Origin: Gnetum montanum
Lineage: Eukaryota; Streptophyta; Gnetopsida; Gnetales; Gnetaceae
Direction of reading: 5' to 3'
DNA length: 64,000 nucleotides
Assembly: GCA_015680685.1 (NCBI GenBank)
Contig: MNCI01020719.1
Location: forward strand, 228,276 to 292,275
Made by a program: the position numbers and the translations under genes. Below the pieces are notes generated by a model. That model did not search any database. It saw only the letters and a program-made list of their open reading frames with translations, and had not been told where the DNA came from. Shown here piece after piece: positions 1 to 12,665 of the stretch (position 1 is the first letter of the stretch; each line of letters starts with the position of its first letter).

Positions 1-2144
1 TTGATTTTCATGAAATACTTGGCTCGATGTAGAAACTACTCTTTCTTTTTAACGCTAACCCTTGTGGTGTTTGTTGTGTAAGGAGATAGGCTAAAAGACT
101 ACTATACCAATTTGTTTCTATGGTTAATTGATTATTTACTACACCTGCAAAGAGGAGTTCATTAGGAAAGCAATCAGAAAGTAGGTATTCATCCTTTTTG
201 TTGTCCTATCTTAATCGAGATAAATAATCAACAACAATGTTCTTGGTGCCTTTACGATCTATCATTGTAAGATCAAACTCTTGTAAGATTACGAGCCATC
301 ATATGATGCAAGGGATCCCCATTGGTTTATTCAACAGGAACCAAATTACACTATGGTCTGTATGTAAAAATATCTTCTAGCCCAATACATAGTGCCTAAA
401 CTTATCTAGTGCAAACACCACAACCATTAGCTCCTTTTCTGTTGTGGTGTAGTTAAGTTGTGCACCAACAATACTTCGACTTGCATAGTGAATGTAATAG
501 GGTCATTTCTAATCATCTAACTATGTAAGTACAGCTCCTAAAGCAAAGTTGGATGCATCAGTCATTATGTGGAATGGTTTGGACCAGTCAGGAGCTTGTA
601 GAATAGGTGTTTCTATGAGATTTTGTTTTAAAGTTTGGAAAGCTAGTTCACATTCCCTAGTCCATTCAAAGGGCACATCCTTTTTTGTTAATTCAACCAA
701 TGGTTTTGTTACCTTTGAGAAGTTTTCAATAAAGTGTCTATAATAGCCAGTATGTCCAAGTAATGACTAAACACCTTTTATAGTTTCAGGTTGACACGTG
801 ATTCCTTAAATGACTTTAATCTTTTCGAGGTCTACCTCTATCCCTATTTGTGAAATCTTATGCCCTAATCCCATGCCTTCTTGGACCATTAAATGGAATT
901 TTTGCCAATTGAACCTTAAATTGGTTTCAACACATCATTTCAATACTTGCTTTAATTGGTCCAATGCTTGATCAAAGTCCACTCCGTAGGTGGAGAAATC
1001 ATCCATGAAGACTTCCACACCATTTCCTATTTGCTACTCAAATATGATTAGAACGAAACGTTGAAATGTTGCAGGGGCATTGCATAAGCCAAACAACATC
1101 TGTTTGTATGCAAACGTCCCCTAAGGACTCGTAAATGTACTCTTGGCTTGGTCTTCTAGGGCTATTTGAATTTTTTTGTACCCACTATACCCATCCAAAA
1201 AATTATAATAGAGATGCTTTGCAATGGTATCTAAGACTTAGTCGACGAATGGCAATGGAAAGTGGTCTTTGAATGTTACCATGTTCAATAGCCTAAGGTC
1301 TATACACACCCTTCATTTACCTTGCTTTTTGAGCACAATGACTAAGGGACTAACCCATTCACCATCAGAAATGGGGTAGATGAACCCAGCTTTTAAAAGC
1401 TATTCAATTTCTTCATTAAACACTTGCTTAAGCTTTGGGTTCAATCGTCTTTGCGGTTGTTGTTGAGGCTTTATGGAGGGGTTAGTATAAATTCTATGTT
1501 GGCATATCCTAGGGTCTATTTTGGTTAACTTGGGATATGACCAAGCAAATACTTTCAACCATTTGTTTACTATTTTTAGCAGTCTTTCTTTTTGTTGAGG
1601 TGTGAGCTTAGCATTAATAATTACCGGTTTCCCATTTTTGAGAAATGTGTACTCCATACTGGTGGGCAACAATTTTAACTCAAGGGGCTATTGCTTAAAG
1701 TTGTCAGGGATTTCCAACTTCTCCCAGTTGATATTTTCAATGTTAGGACTTGGCACTTGGCGATGGACTTTCTCTAACGTATCTATGCTATCAATGTAAG
1801 TGCAAGTCAAACCCTTAGTTGGTTCCATGCATATAGTTGAATTGCTCTCTTGGTTAGCTATTAGCCATTGGATGCATTCCTATCTCGTGGCTGCTACACA
1901 TAAGCATCTTTTTATGTTAGTTACTTGTGAACACTGGTTGAATGCAGGCAATGTTAAACGTTGTATGAAGTAGGACTTCTGCACACAATTACAGCCTATG
2001 TCACTGTATGCGATGGACGGAACTTTATTCTTCTCAATCTTTCCAAATGTATTTTCCTTTGATATCTCTAGAGAAAGATCACATATTCCTAGGCATGCGT
2101 CACTTTTTCTTAGCCATGCTCTTTCCATTATGATTGGGAAGTCC
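1..2144 (-). pseudogene. Ty3/gypsy pol fragment (protease end, RT, RNase H)
   Basis: Reading leftward, the stretch begins at about 2144 with the end of the aspartic-protease region (a piece reading KGDFPIIMERAWL, homologous to 38278-38330). It continues through the protease-RT linker and the RT N-terminus (LNPKLKQVFNEEIE near 1400-1440), and reaches the RT catalytic box read as FMDD at about 996-1015. RNase H-like sequence occupies roughly the first 700 bases. Numerous in-frame stops, many of the kind left by C-to-T change, show that it is dead. It is best explained as the pol of the old minus-strand element whose gag lies at 10160-12665. The younger element that starts at 10159 interrupted that element between gag and protease. 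About 275 nt of protease that should precede 2144 are missing. The continuation into integrase lies outside the window. Confidence 0.85.
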
Positions 2145-3308
2145 CCTTTACATATTTTATAAAAAAAATGATCAAAATTCGTTTCTTCAAAAATTAGAGA
2201 CATAAAGTGTAGATCTAAATCATAGCATGACTTCCGAAACTATAATAGAAGTAGAGAATAATTCATCAAATTATTATATATAACATTACCAAAAAAAAAT
2301 ATGTACATTGAAATTATCCCAATAAGCTTCATGTCATTCCATTGAAATTGGCATAGGATGCAACATTCATCAAAATGGGTAACAAGAAACATTTTTGTTA
2401 ATGTGTTCAAAATGGATGTGGTGCTGTAATTGAAAAATTAAAACACAACGACAAAAATAACCTTGCCCAAAATGAATCAAAATCCATTGAAACCACCAAA
2501 ATTCATATTTCCAAATGTGAAACATGCACAACCACAATCACAAAAAATACAAATCACGGAAACGACAAAAATTCATGCATCCAAATGTAGCACATACATT
2601 CTAGAAATCCAACATTATGGACAAACCAAAATGAATGGAAATGCACTACAAATGACTCTAGAACACCACTAATTCAAACCTCTGAGCAAATAACTTACAG
2701 AGTAACCCGAAACAGAGCTGGGCCTCCTTGAAAAAGGATGTGCAAACCCTGTGAAGCGCCAAAATTCTCAATGAGTCCTCCAAATTTGACTGAAATGCAC
2801 ACATTCTACCTCAATGTATGCCTCCAAGCGCAAAATGGATCCTCCAAAATGCAAGCCTGAATAAATGTAATAATGCCAAGGTGCTGCTTTTCTTCTGCTG
2901 CTTTCTTCTTCTTCTTCTTCCTCCTCCTCCTTTGATGAAGCAAATCCAGGTGCACGTGAAAGAAAGAAGAAACTCAAAGTGAGTCTTCACCAATGCAGGA
3001 AGCAATAGCAGAAGGAGAAGAAGGAGGACAAGGAAGTGACAGAGGGCCTTTTCTACTATGACGATGATGAAGAAGAATAAGACAAATGCAAATCTGAAAA
3101 TAAAAACATAATGCTAAACCTTTGTTGCTTTGTTTTGACCTCTAACTCTAGTTCTTCTTCTTCTTGCAACGATTAATTCAATGGATCTGCTTGCAGTGTT
3201 GGAAGCACTTGCCTTTGTCTTTTTATCGCAACTCTAGTATCATCGTGATCATGGTTTATGAGGAGGATGGAAGTACAAATGTTAAACAAATGCAATTTCT
3301 GAAATTTT
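2145..3308 (-). pseudogene. Inverted copy of the CesA promoter, 5' leader and 5'UTR intron
   Basis: The reverse complement of this segment aligns along its whole length with 25972-27023 of the CesA locus. It includes sequence upstream of the leader, the CT/GA-rich leader, the splice donor (CTCTGTAAGT in both) and some 460 bp of the first intron. The intron is unspliced and promoter sequence is present, so it came from DNA, not from spliced mRNA. Its CesA sense strand is the minus strand, the same direction as the surrounding retrotransposon sequence. No coding exon is included. It is joined on the left to protease sequence and on the right, through a small fold-back, to the truncated extra ORF of the nested element. 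Many differences from the parent are CG to TG/CA, as expected for a methylated, silent copy. Confidence 0.93.
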
Positions 3309-3316
3309 AAATAGAT

Positions 3317-3341
3317 CATTTTATATATATTCTCGGAAATT
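3317..3341 (+). repeat. Fold-back of CesA sequence at the junction
   Basis: This stretch matches CesA 25955-25979 in direct orientation, whereas the adjoining 2145-3308 block matches the same part of the locus in inverted orientation. Together they form a short snap-back structure at the edge of the insertion, with a few unmatched bases between them. This is the signature of template switching during break repair. Confidence 0.7.
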
Positions 3342-3348
3342 ACAAGGT

Positions 3349-6002
3349 TACCTGTTGCTACCTATTGCTTAAGCTTTGTTCTTGGGTGTCCTACTGTTAA
3401 CATGGCAAGGTTGGCATACTACAGGTTTGCCAACTCCATGTACTCTATAAGGTCCTGGATCTGCAATTCCTAGCTCTTAACTTTCGCCTGGTGGGCAAAC
3501 GCGTATGTGTCCAATATGGCCTGCCAGTTAGTGTGTTGAGCACTGAGATAATTGATGTGGGCCTTGGTCATATGGATCTCCTTTTTGATGATTTTTTTAT
3601 ACATCCCCACCTAGTCCCAGAAATGCTCCTTTAGCTTCTCATGCCATTTAGCCTCATTCTGCCATGCGCTTATTTCAATGGTCATCTTTTGACGGATGGT
3701 GCATACCTCCTCCATTGAGAGCATTTGATTTTCCCTGGATAAATGGTTCATGTCCTGGTTAACCCTGATTAGTTGTTTTCACAACTGCTAAAAATGTTCA
3801 CTGAGAACATTCTTTTGCTTCTCCATAGAGGTCAACCAAAGGTTGTTAGCAACAAGTTGTTTATTCTCCTCTTGTAAGTTTGCACTTGTGCCACAGAGGC
3901 ATCCTAGTTAGCCTTCTCTTTTTCTTCCACCACCCTTTTATTCTCTGTCAATAATTTATTGAGTTGCTTGGTTCTAAAAGTGTCTAGCTGGTCTGCGGGA
4001 ACGAATTGAGAAGGATCCCACTGCACTGCTTACAAGGTCACGAGCTTTTCTTGCAATCTTTTCACTTCTGCTTCAGCGTGCTTGACCCTCATCTCTATCA
4101 TGACTAACTTCCCCTTGGTGGAAATGAGATCTGATTGTATTGCTGTAACATCCTGTGGAATGTCAAACAAGGACGTCATTACCTATCCTGTTTGCAACAA
4201 TCGATCGAGTACATCCTCATGGTCTGTAGGAGTCATTGAGGTACTAGCCATACTTCGATAAGATCTTCCCATGGCACAACAAGCACATTGAATGATTCTT
4301 TAATGTGTTCTGCGACCACTTCTATGGCTCCCGCTACATCTTGGTGCTGCATGACCACCACCGTGGCCCCTTCACCAGTTTCCAACTGCACCTGAAAGGA
4401 TGCAGCATTCCCTGAAATATATTGTGACCAAGCGCTCTTCCCTCCTCTTGTCTAAATGGACACTTCACCCCGCACATGATCCATAGAAATCGTAGGCTAT
4501 ACAGCATCGTCGATGACGTGAAAGAGATTTCCATCATCACGACATCCCCAACTAACCGTCTCAGCGATGGCCCTGAGATGGCTCATCGACAGTCTGTAAT
4601 CTTGCAATGGTGGCGGTGGTGGTGGTTGATCTTGCTAGCCTATGCTAGGCCCTGCTTCTTGTTTTTGACTGGGTCCCATGCTTGGAAGTTGGTTGGGTCC
4701 TGCAAGTTGAGTTGCAGTTGGCCCTGCCATCTATTCTTTTTCTTATTCCAGCCCCAGCATATCACCGGTGATTTTCCTTGCAGTTGATGGCTTTAGTATT
4801 TCAACATACGAAGCATTTTTGGATTTTTGGAGGACATCATTGGTGTATCCTCTAATATTAGCATGGCTGCACAGCTTCATGATAAGACAAGGGAAGGGCA
4901 ACGCAAACTTCCCTGTCTTCCATTCTTCAAACCGCCTTAGGATCTCCATAAAATATAGATGAGGTAGGTTAGCATTAACATTTTCCATCAACACTGCACA
5001 TCCTCTTACGACATATGTTGAAATTCTATTTAAACCACTTGTGGGGAAGATGTGATAAGTCCCCATTTTGCAATAAATCTTCTCTTCCGTCGTCAACTCC
5101 CCATGGGTCTTATCTTCCTTACCGTATGCCCTGTCTAACCAAACTCATCGTGCATCAGGGTTTGAGTAGGTAGACAATCGAGCAACCTTTGGCCCTATAT
5201 TCGAATAGTTTAATACTTCCGAAATGGCTTGAATAGAGAAATCAACAGTCACACCAAAAATGTTAATCATGGTGCCTTCTTCTATGTTGCACCAAAATTG
5301 GTACGTTTCCCCTAAGTACCAGGCACCGCTTTTAGACAGGGTAGGCCACAATGGGGACCCTTTGAGGTGATCCCTAACAGCCTCCAGAGAAAATTCTGTG
5401 AAAGGTCCAAATTTTAATTCCATGATCATTGCAATTAATATGGACCTTTCATGGATGGCCTGAACACAATCTTGGGACAACATGAGATGTTGTCCCTGTT
5501 CAAACATTGTAGTAGCTCCTCCTTCCACCTGCCTTGATTGTACAGTGGCAAGGTCTTATTGATGGATACTAAATGATTATTCTTCCTACTCTACATGTTT
5601 TTTGGCAGGACCTTGTCCTTCACCTCTCCTAGGTCACTTGATCACACCTTGAGCAAGACCTTCCTGTTGTCCACATTTTGGGGCCATCTGCAATCACACG
5701 GAGCCAATTGGTAGTAAGGTTGTTACCAAAGTTAGGTTATACCTTACTGCTTGCCTTAATGAATTTTCTTTATCTCTATGTGACGTTAATTATTAGGAGA
5801 AAATGTCCCTAAAATATTATAATATTTAATCCTCTTTGCTTAGGTGGTTTCTAAATCTAGTTTCCTGATATAACTAAGGAGATGAAATTATTTTTGGCGC
5901 ATTTATCATTAATTTTATAACTAATTACCCTTGATAATGTCCTTTCGACGATGAAAAATTTCAAAACATTTATGCACTATTCGACATGTGCTTCTCCCCC
6001 AT
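3349..6002 (-). pseudogene. Additional ORF of nested gypsy element, C-terminus lost
   Basis: This is the extra open reading frame found in this retrotransposon family, here with stops and frameshifts. The start chosen is the ATG at 6002-6000, because its context CTTAGTCATGGGG recurs at the start of the homologous ORF at 43411. The N-terminal part (5145-5528) contains HLKGSPLWPTLSKSGAWYLG and GVTVDFSIQAISEVLN, which look like the 'putative plant transposon protein' family. That family name is from memory. A second block (4743-5096) has a conserved LRRFEEWKTGKFALPFPCLI. The rest (3400-4200) was coiled coil. At 3349 the homology to the intact-length copy (14319-17070) stops and the CesA-derived filler begins, so the C-terminus, the 3' UTR and the 3' LTR are gone. 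Confidence 0.75.
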
Positions 6003-6177
6003 GACTAAGCTGAACACTCTGAGTTCAAGTAGGTTCAAACAGAATGAAAATCAGAGTACCAGCAAGTGAGTTATGAATATGAAAGCCAAGGACGTGCGAT
6101 CGCAAGTCGTAGAGAGAAATTTGAAAAACTTCCCCCACTTGAATAGTTGCAAGTGATGTTGATAGGGGTAGGGGATT

Positions 6178-6232
6178 GCATATATATAATTTTTTTTTGG
6201 ACGTGATATCGCGTATGCAATATCGCGGCCTA
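6178..6232 (-). promoter_or_regulatory. Internal U3-like promoter block of the nested element
   Basis: On the minus strand, GATATTGCATACGCGATATC (6205-6224), a variant of the LTR palindrome, is followed by a TATATATA stretch (6180-6190), a leader of about 180 nt and the ATG of the extra ORF at 6002. The order palindrome, TATA, leader copies that of the LTR U3 of this family, yet it lies 3 kb inside the element between gag and the extra ORF. The promoter role is inferred from layout. Confidence 0.6.
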
Positions 6233-7469
6233 TCGAAGTTAGGGCACTTTATAGAATGTACCAAATTTTTAATATTTTTCTGAAATTAAATGATGTAAAC
6301 TAAGGACATTTGGACTGTTGTTAAAGGGTTTCAGGGTAATTCAACTAGTTCTAAAGGCACAAAAATTATGATGGTGTGGAATTTATCACTAAGGACCTCG
6401 GATGGTAAGGGAGAGAAAAAGGCTATGTGATGGTTCATAGGAANTGAGGTAAGAATTCTATGCTACACAAGACACGAGCTACAATTACATGAACAGTGAG
6501 ATGAGACGGACTACAGAAGGGATTGTAGAGATTGGGACATGAGGTAACTGACCTAGGGCACAATGAATCCTGCATGTAAAGCATGATTAATGTGTCATTA
6601 ACCCGTTGTTCCAAGATCAGGACCAAGTCCATTCCTCTTATTAGTGACACTGCATTGTTTCATCCCATGATGAGTGACTATGAGAGTACCATAACAACAA
6701 GGCGTACGATCACTTGGCATTTTGTTCAAGGGAGAAGTGATTTTTTCTTTGTGGCACTTTCCTTGTTTTTTTTTTTTTCTTGAATGCTGAATCCAGAGAA
6801 GCTGCCAACCCTAAGGCATGGGTACATGTCTTTCCAGTGGGGTCCCCTAGAATAGCATTGGGTTTTTGAGTTCCTTTTGATTACTCTTACTCCCATTTTG
6901 CGTTAGATCTACAACGATCATAGTACAACCACGTTGCGTGATAATTCTCACATATGTCACCAAAGAGAATTCGCAAGTCCCCTTGATGTCACACCCTAAT
7001 CATTCCCTCTTGGTCCATCCTTCTTCATTCTAGATACAATGAACATAGAATTAATTTTAAGTTTAAGAATGTCAAGAATATCACTGTACCCTTGAACAGA
7101 ACCTCTTATTTGTAGAATGGATGAGTGGGTGTAATGGGCTCACTATCCAAATAATTGATCACTTGAGACTCGATAACATAGAACACACCTCAACCAATGA
7201 GCCACATGAGTGTTTTATTCATAGATGAGATTACTTATAAAAAGATAAAAAGACAAAATGACAAAAAGATAAAACAAGAAATTGAAAAATGAAAAACTGG
7301 AAAACAACAAATTATAAAATTAAAGTAAATGAAAAATATTTATTAATCCTGCTTGTTATTAGAATGGGGGATATCCCCCATAACTAAATGATTGAGCATG
7401 ACGAGGATTAATAAATGAAAGATGAGGATCCTTGCATGTTGGAAATATCAAAACTCCATCATACTTACC
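6233..7469 (-). other. Non-coding spacer between gag and internal promoter
   Basis: I see no credible coding sequence. Parts of it (for example around 6830-7070) recur at 18190-18440 in the sister element, so it is a genuine internal segment of the family and not later filler. It takes the place where pol lies in the autonomous relatives. A single unresolved base is at 6444. Confidence 0.6.
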
Positions 7470-9344
7470 CTATTGAGGTTCACACATCTTATTATAGTAA
7501 GCATAGTGGGGCAATTTATAAGATGTCATTCCCAGGTAAAGAGTTGACCCACTATGATACTTGAGACCGTAAGATGGTATGCTAGGATTGGGATGTTGCC
7601 CTCCATGGCTATATTCATTGGACCGTATGGTTGTTGGAGTGTTAATTGGTGGCCCTAATGAGGTGATAAGAGGCGTTGGGTTCAAGGAGAAGGATGCACC
7701 ACAGTATTGGACTTGTCCTAAGTTGGAGAATGCAGTGGCATTGGAACTGTGTTGTCCCTTCCTACGGTCATGTCTAAAGAAGGGACACCTTTGATGTTGA
7801 GGAGGTCTCTCATTGTTGTTGGCAATAGTAGCACAAGTAACGTTCGTGGGTTGTTGTTGTGGTGTAGACACTTTAGGAACAATTGGTGGCAATGTAGAAG
7901 GAGGGAAAGGATGAGAATGCTGAAATTTAGGAGAAGTGTAAGGTACACAAGGTGTTGGTTGTGTTGAGGACATGGGCTGATAGTATTGAGGAGAATGATA
8001 ATGCGGTGAGATAGAGTATGTTAACCCAGTTGGGGAAACAGGATGTTGGACTAGATAAGCATTTGGATTCGAATGATACGAAGGGTGTCTCCAGTTTAGG
8101 GATGGCTTCCCCAACGACTGGGATTGTTGCCACTGTGATTGAACACAGTATCTCTGTACGAACTCTGGGTGTAACGTGCTTCCCCAATGCTCATATAAAT
8201 GTAACAAGATTGGGCATTGGCCCTTGGGGTGATCGTACCGGAAAATGTTGCATTCGTACGTATGATTGGGAGTTGAGCTCTTATTTTCTTCATCCCTTCT
8301 TTCCAATTGTCTAATCATATTTTGTCCTACTTCTCGAGTTGTCAAAACTCTATCTTCAATAATATTGATATATTCTCCACACTTTTTATGCATCCATTCC
8401 AGCATCGTATTGATCTTTGCCTCAATTTTGTCTAATGATTATTGTACTAGCAAAGATGGTTCTTCCTCCTTCAGATGGATTGATTTCTCCTTTTTGTGAT
8501 TATGGACCTTTGTTAAGTTGAGATTTTGGTCCTATTGATGTTTTTCAACACTCTCCCATCTAGCCATTTCTCCTTCTTCTTTTGTTACCTACTTAATAAG
8601 CTCTTGGAATTTATGGGTTCATAGTTTGTATAGTTGACCTTGGGCATACATCCCTAGGGTCTCTTTTGTTTCATTACGAAGCCCATCAATGATATGGTAC
8701 ATTAGCCTTTCCTTGGAGAACTCATGGCCTGGACAGTTGTTTAACAATGCATAATATCTTTCTAAGGCCATGTCCAAGGGTTCATGTTGTGCTTGTTTCC
8801 ACTCTTGGATTTGTTTCCTTAAGGCTAACACTCTTGCGTAAGTTTGACATCTTTCGTTAAAGAGTTATACCATTGTTGGCCAACGTCAAATTGAATTTGG
8901 TTTTAACGATCTATACCATATTTTTTCTTGGCCAACGAGTGTTATAGGTAAGAGCTTGATTTTTTGCCAACCATTATCAATGTTGTTCCATGAAAAAGCA
9001 TCATAGAAGGCTTGTAAATGTTGTTGCGAATCTAAGTCATAGCCTCTTGAGAAATTGGGAAAGTTGTTTAAATCGAGCCTGGGTAGGCGGCTCTCTTTAC
9101 AATGCCTATGGGAGATTCGAATAGCCTCTTGTATTTGCGTTAGCCTTGTAGTGGCCAGTAGGGGTTCATCATCATCAAGTAAGGTATGCTTTCGTGCGTT
9201 GGGATGATGCTGCCTTTGTTTATGTTTATAAGAAACCCCCACCTTGGATTGCGTACTCCAATCTTCATTGTCATATAATGTGTTGGTTCTCCAATGAATT
9301 GCCTCACTAGATGTGGCGTTATCGTAGTCTTGTAGGAGAGGCAT
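7470..9344 (-). pseudogene. gag of the nested non-autonomous gypsy element
   Basis: The start at 9344 (MPLLQDYDNATSSEAIHWRT) matches the start of the better preserved gag at 20743. The retrotransposon gag domain follows, with the RLPRLDLNNFPNFSRGYDLD segment and then, after frame breaks, LDMALERYYALLNNCPGHEF. The zinc-knuckle region (in 7470-8405) reads CNIFRYDHPKGQC; the second cysteine expected from relatives (CNIC) has become Phe. The tail is rich in Pro, Gln, His and Tyr. Gag would form the particle and package RNA. No protease or RT follows; the next coding unit is the extra ORF at 6002. The breaks make it a pseudogene. Confidence 0.8.
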
Positions 9345-9465
9345 GGCTGTGAAATTGTGTGTGAATTTGTATGTGACTTTTTGTAATTATTTCTTCCTAA
9401 AAGATATATCGTTAATACCTATACAGTGACCTTGTATGATATAACTAATCTAGATAACTAGCACC

Positions 9466-9484
9466 GTCCCCGATAATGGCGCCA
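9466..9484 (-). other. Primer-binding site, degenerate tRNA-Asp type
   Basis: On the minus strand it reads TGGCGCCATTATCGGGGAC one base inside the 5' LTR. The intact plant tRNA-Asp PBS begins TGGCGCCGTTGCCGGGGA, so the first seven bases and the GGGGA are kept. It fixes the direction of the element and shows that 9486-10159 is a 5' LTR. Confidence 0.8.
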
Positions 9485-9485
9485 A

Positions 9486-10159
9486 TGATGAGTGGCGAGG
9501 TACCCCTACACTCAACCATACGAATACGAGCGCTTCATGCACAATCTAGTCAAACTCCACAAACAGACTAGTTGTGGTATCTAGATAGTTACTCGTAGAT
9601 CGCAGTTCGCTGTCTTCCCACCTAGACTAGTATTAGCTTTGTCACGTATGGTTTAGTCCAGAGTGAGGTGTATGATGTGTTCCTACACTAATGCTACTCC
9701 TAGGTATGATGGGAAATAATATCAACTAAGCTAGGAGAGAGAGGATGAGAGAGAATCTAAACTAGCCTAAGTGTGATGAGCATCTGTTCCTTAATCATCC
9801 NAATAAATAACAATAAAAATTAAATAATTAAGCTAAGTGGATGCTGCAATGATGAAGTAATCTCGATCTTTATTGCCAGTCATGTGCATGTCCAAGTACA
9901 TCACAGTCAAATAAGGATGTCCTACAATTACAATCATCACACTACAGGCATGCACTGGGAGAAAGGGTTGAGAGGAAAAACTGACAAAAATTCCCTACCT
10001 TAATACTAAAACTCGATTCTAAACTAAATCCGCCTGCCTCTTATTTATAGATGAGTAGAAAGGCCATGATATCATGCATCCGATATCGCATCTAGGCTAC
10101 GATATCGCGTACGCGATATCGTCGGTGCAATATCGTAGCCAACAATTCATGACTCATCA
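9486..10159 (-). repeat. 5' LTR of the nested non-autonomous element
   Basis: It is bounded by TGATGAG...CTCATCA ends, 674 bp long. On the minus strand it carries one perfect GATATCGCGTACGCGATATC palindrome (10101-10120) plus degenerate half-copies, a TATA box (CTATAAATAAGAGG at 10032-10048) and the family's R/U5. It is about 300 bp shorter than its relatives because several R/U5 repeat modules are absent. To its right is GTTAT, expected to be half of the target duplication. The matching 3' LTR is lost at the CesA junction. An unresolved base lies at 9801. Confidence 0.88.
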
Positions 10160-12665
10160 GTTATCAACCTTAATCCAATTAGAAATAGCATGGGTTAATA
10201 TTACAATGCAAATCCTAGGTGGCACTTGGTTTGAAGGGTACTCAAAGGTATTTTATGAAAAGGATGAGGATGTTGGAGATGTATGGCGATCAGCCGAAGT
10301 AGGTTGTGAGGGCTGGAGAAGACAGTTGGGCCTGAAGAAAGGTTGTTTTCTTAATCAATTATCCAAACCACTTGGTTGAAAAACTGGTTGTAAGTGTACA
10401 ACCCTTGTAGCATTTTGTTGTTGCGACTGGAGGAATTTCAACCTACATGGATGGAGTAGAAGGTAATTGAGTTGAAGGTGGAGGTGTAGGTGTAGAGGGA
10501 TATGGAGGACGATAAAGATGTGGATATGGGTTTTTCCCTCAAGTAGATGGTGAATGTGTTTAATGGTACTCTAGAGGGTAATAATGATGCTGAAATGATG
10601 TATGGCTTGTAAAACTTCTAGGGGAGACAGGCTGGTAAACATAGCACTTGTATGGATCTAGCTGCCTATAAGGGTATTTTTGCCTTGCCGATGGCATTCC
10701 CCACTATTGTGGGTGATACCACTATTGGTATTGTTCGTACGATTGAGGAGGAGCTCCACTTGGATAGTAAGCTTGTTGTTGCTAGTGGAAGTAATCATCT
10801 TGGAGCTTGCCTATGTGCTAGGCAAGAATTCAATGCATACACTCCAGACTCTTGTCAATGTGACATCACATGGCAACATCCTTTTGGATGTTCATATTGA
10901 TAGATGTCACATTTGATTTCATCATCAGAGTCAAACTCCACAACTTCCTCTACTACAAGATCTTTTCCCTTACCTCTTTGGTAGGCACATTCAATGTCTT
11001 TTCGCCTCCTACAATTACGATCACTATGTTGCTCTTTGGATTCTTAGGAAATTTTTTAAGTGGTTTAAAAATTTTCATCCAAAGAGTTCCATAACTTGTC
11101 AACCTTGGCCGAAATATCAAAAATAGATTTTCTGATGGACAAGGTCTTTCCGTTCACCACTTCATCAAGTGGCAACTCCTCCTCGTCACAAAATCAAACC
11201 TCTCATTTTCTAATGAAAGGGTCCCTATTATATTCTTCAACACTTTTCCTTTTTTGTAGCTCACCTTCTTCTTTTGCTACCTACTCAATTAACCTTTGGA
11301 TCTGATGAGCTCTCATTTTAGACAATCTTCCTTAAGCATACATCCCAAGGGTTCTTCTTGTTTCTACTCATAGCCCATCTATGATGTGGCAAAGTTGTTC
11401 CCTCTAAGAGTAATCATGGCCCAAGAATCAATGTAGGATTGAATAGTATTAGTCCATTGTGGCATCCAATGGTTCATGTACTCCTTGTTTCCAGTCTTGG
11501 ATTTGCCTTCCCAAATTAGACACTCTAGAGTACATTTGATATTTGTCATTGAACAGTTCTAACATGGTACTCCATCTTTGGATAGATTCCAGTTCTAAGG
11601 ACTAGTACCAACTTTTAGCTTCTTTAATGAGTGTCCTTAGAAAAAGCTTGAGTTTCTGCCACTCATTCTCTATGTTCTGTAAAGCATAGACATCTTGAAA
11701 AGCTTGTAGGTGTGTCTGTATATTAGAATTATATCTCCCCTTAAATCTTGGGATATTGTTCATATCTAGGCACTTGATACAACTATCCTTCATATTCCTG
11801 GTCAAGATTTTCACTACCTTCACAATGTTAAGCATACTGCAAGTTGCCAATAAAGGTTCATCATCATCACTATGTTGATGATGTCGATGATGGTTTCGGC
11901 CACCCCTTTGGTTTCGATGGCCTTCACGGTCATTGTTATTTCATTGATCACGTTCATCATGGTTGTTTCGATAGCGACTTCCATGATAATCATTAAATGA
12001 AGATGAATGTTTAGAATCAAATGAAGAGGATGAAGAGAAATGTGGACCACTATTGCCACCGTGGTGTCCGCCACCACTCTTACGCTTATTATGATTACTA
12101 TCATTAGATCCCTTTTTGTTGTGATGTTTGCCTGAGTCCCTACTTTGGCTATCACTCTTTCCTAACCCTAGTTTATGAATAGTCAATCGTAGGGTTAGGT
12201 TCACACCCTCACCATCAGTAGCAAGGGGTGGAGAATCTTCATGTTGAGAACCTTCCAAGGGAGGATCCTCATTGTCTTCTTGATCTAGTAGGAACAAGGG
12301 GTTAGTGTAATGTTTCCCCTTTGTAGCTTCATGGAGTTTCTCTTGATGTTTATCTCACTTACATTATTTTTCAGTGGGATAGTGGGATAGTAGTTTCGAG
12401 TGTCATATCCGTCCATAACATACTCTTCTTGAAGATCTGCTATGTCCAACTTCTTAAGGGTTTTAAATAGCATTCTGGGCATAGATTTATTACGGGACAA
12501 GATGATGTTGCCCTCTAGATCTTGCCATCACATTTCTTCATCCTGATGTAAGATAAAGGTGAAATTCAGCATAAACTCATCTAGATGAGTGTAGACCACC
12601 TTGCATTCTTTTGGGACCAATGGCTTAGTATCTTCGAGCTTACGAGAAGAAAAAGATATTTTGCA
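10160..12665 (-). pseudogene. gag and gag-protease linker of the old element
   Basis: The minus strand begins near 12665, downstream of a degenerate PBS, with a stretch homologous to the gag start of the 53.1 kb element (THLDEFMLNFTFILHQ). The gag domain continues through DMNNIPRFKGRYNSNIQTHL (11602-11850). A low-complexity Pro/Gln/Tyr linker (10300-10860) runs parallel to 37330-37930. The sequence breaks at 10160 exactly where the LTR of the younger element begins. In the parallel copy the next bases (38005 onward) lead into protease, which in this locus resumes only at 2144. Stops are frequent. Confidence 0.8.

Noticed and set aside
2768-3005. Glu/Arg-rich minus-strand frames
   Set aside because: They are translations of the GA/CT-rich leader copied from CesA.
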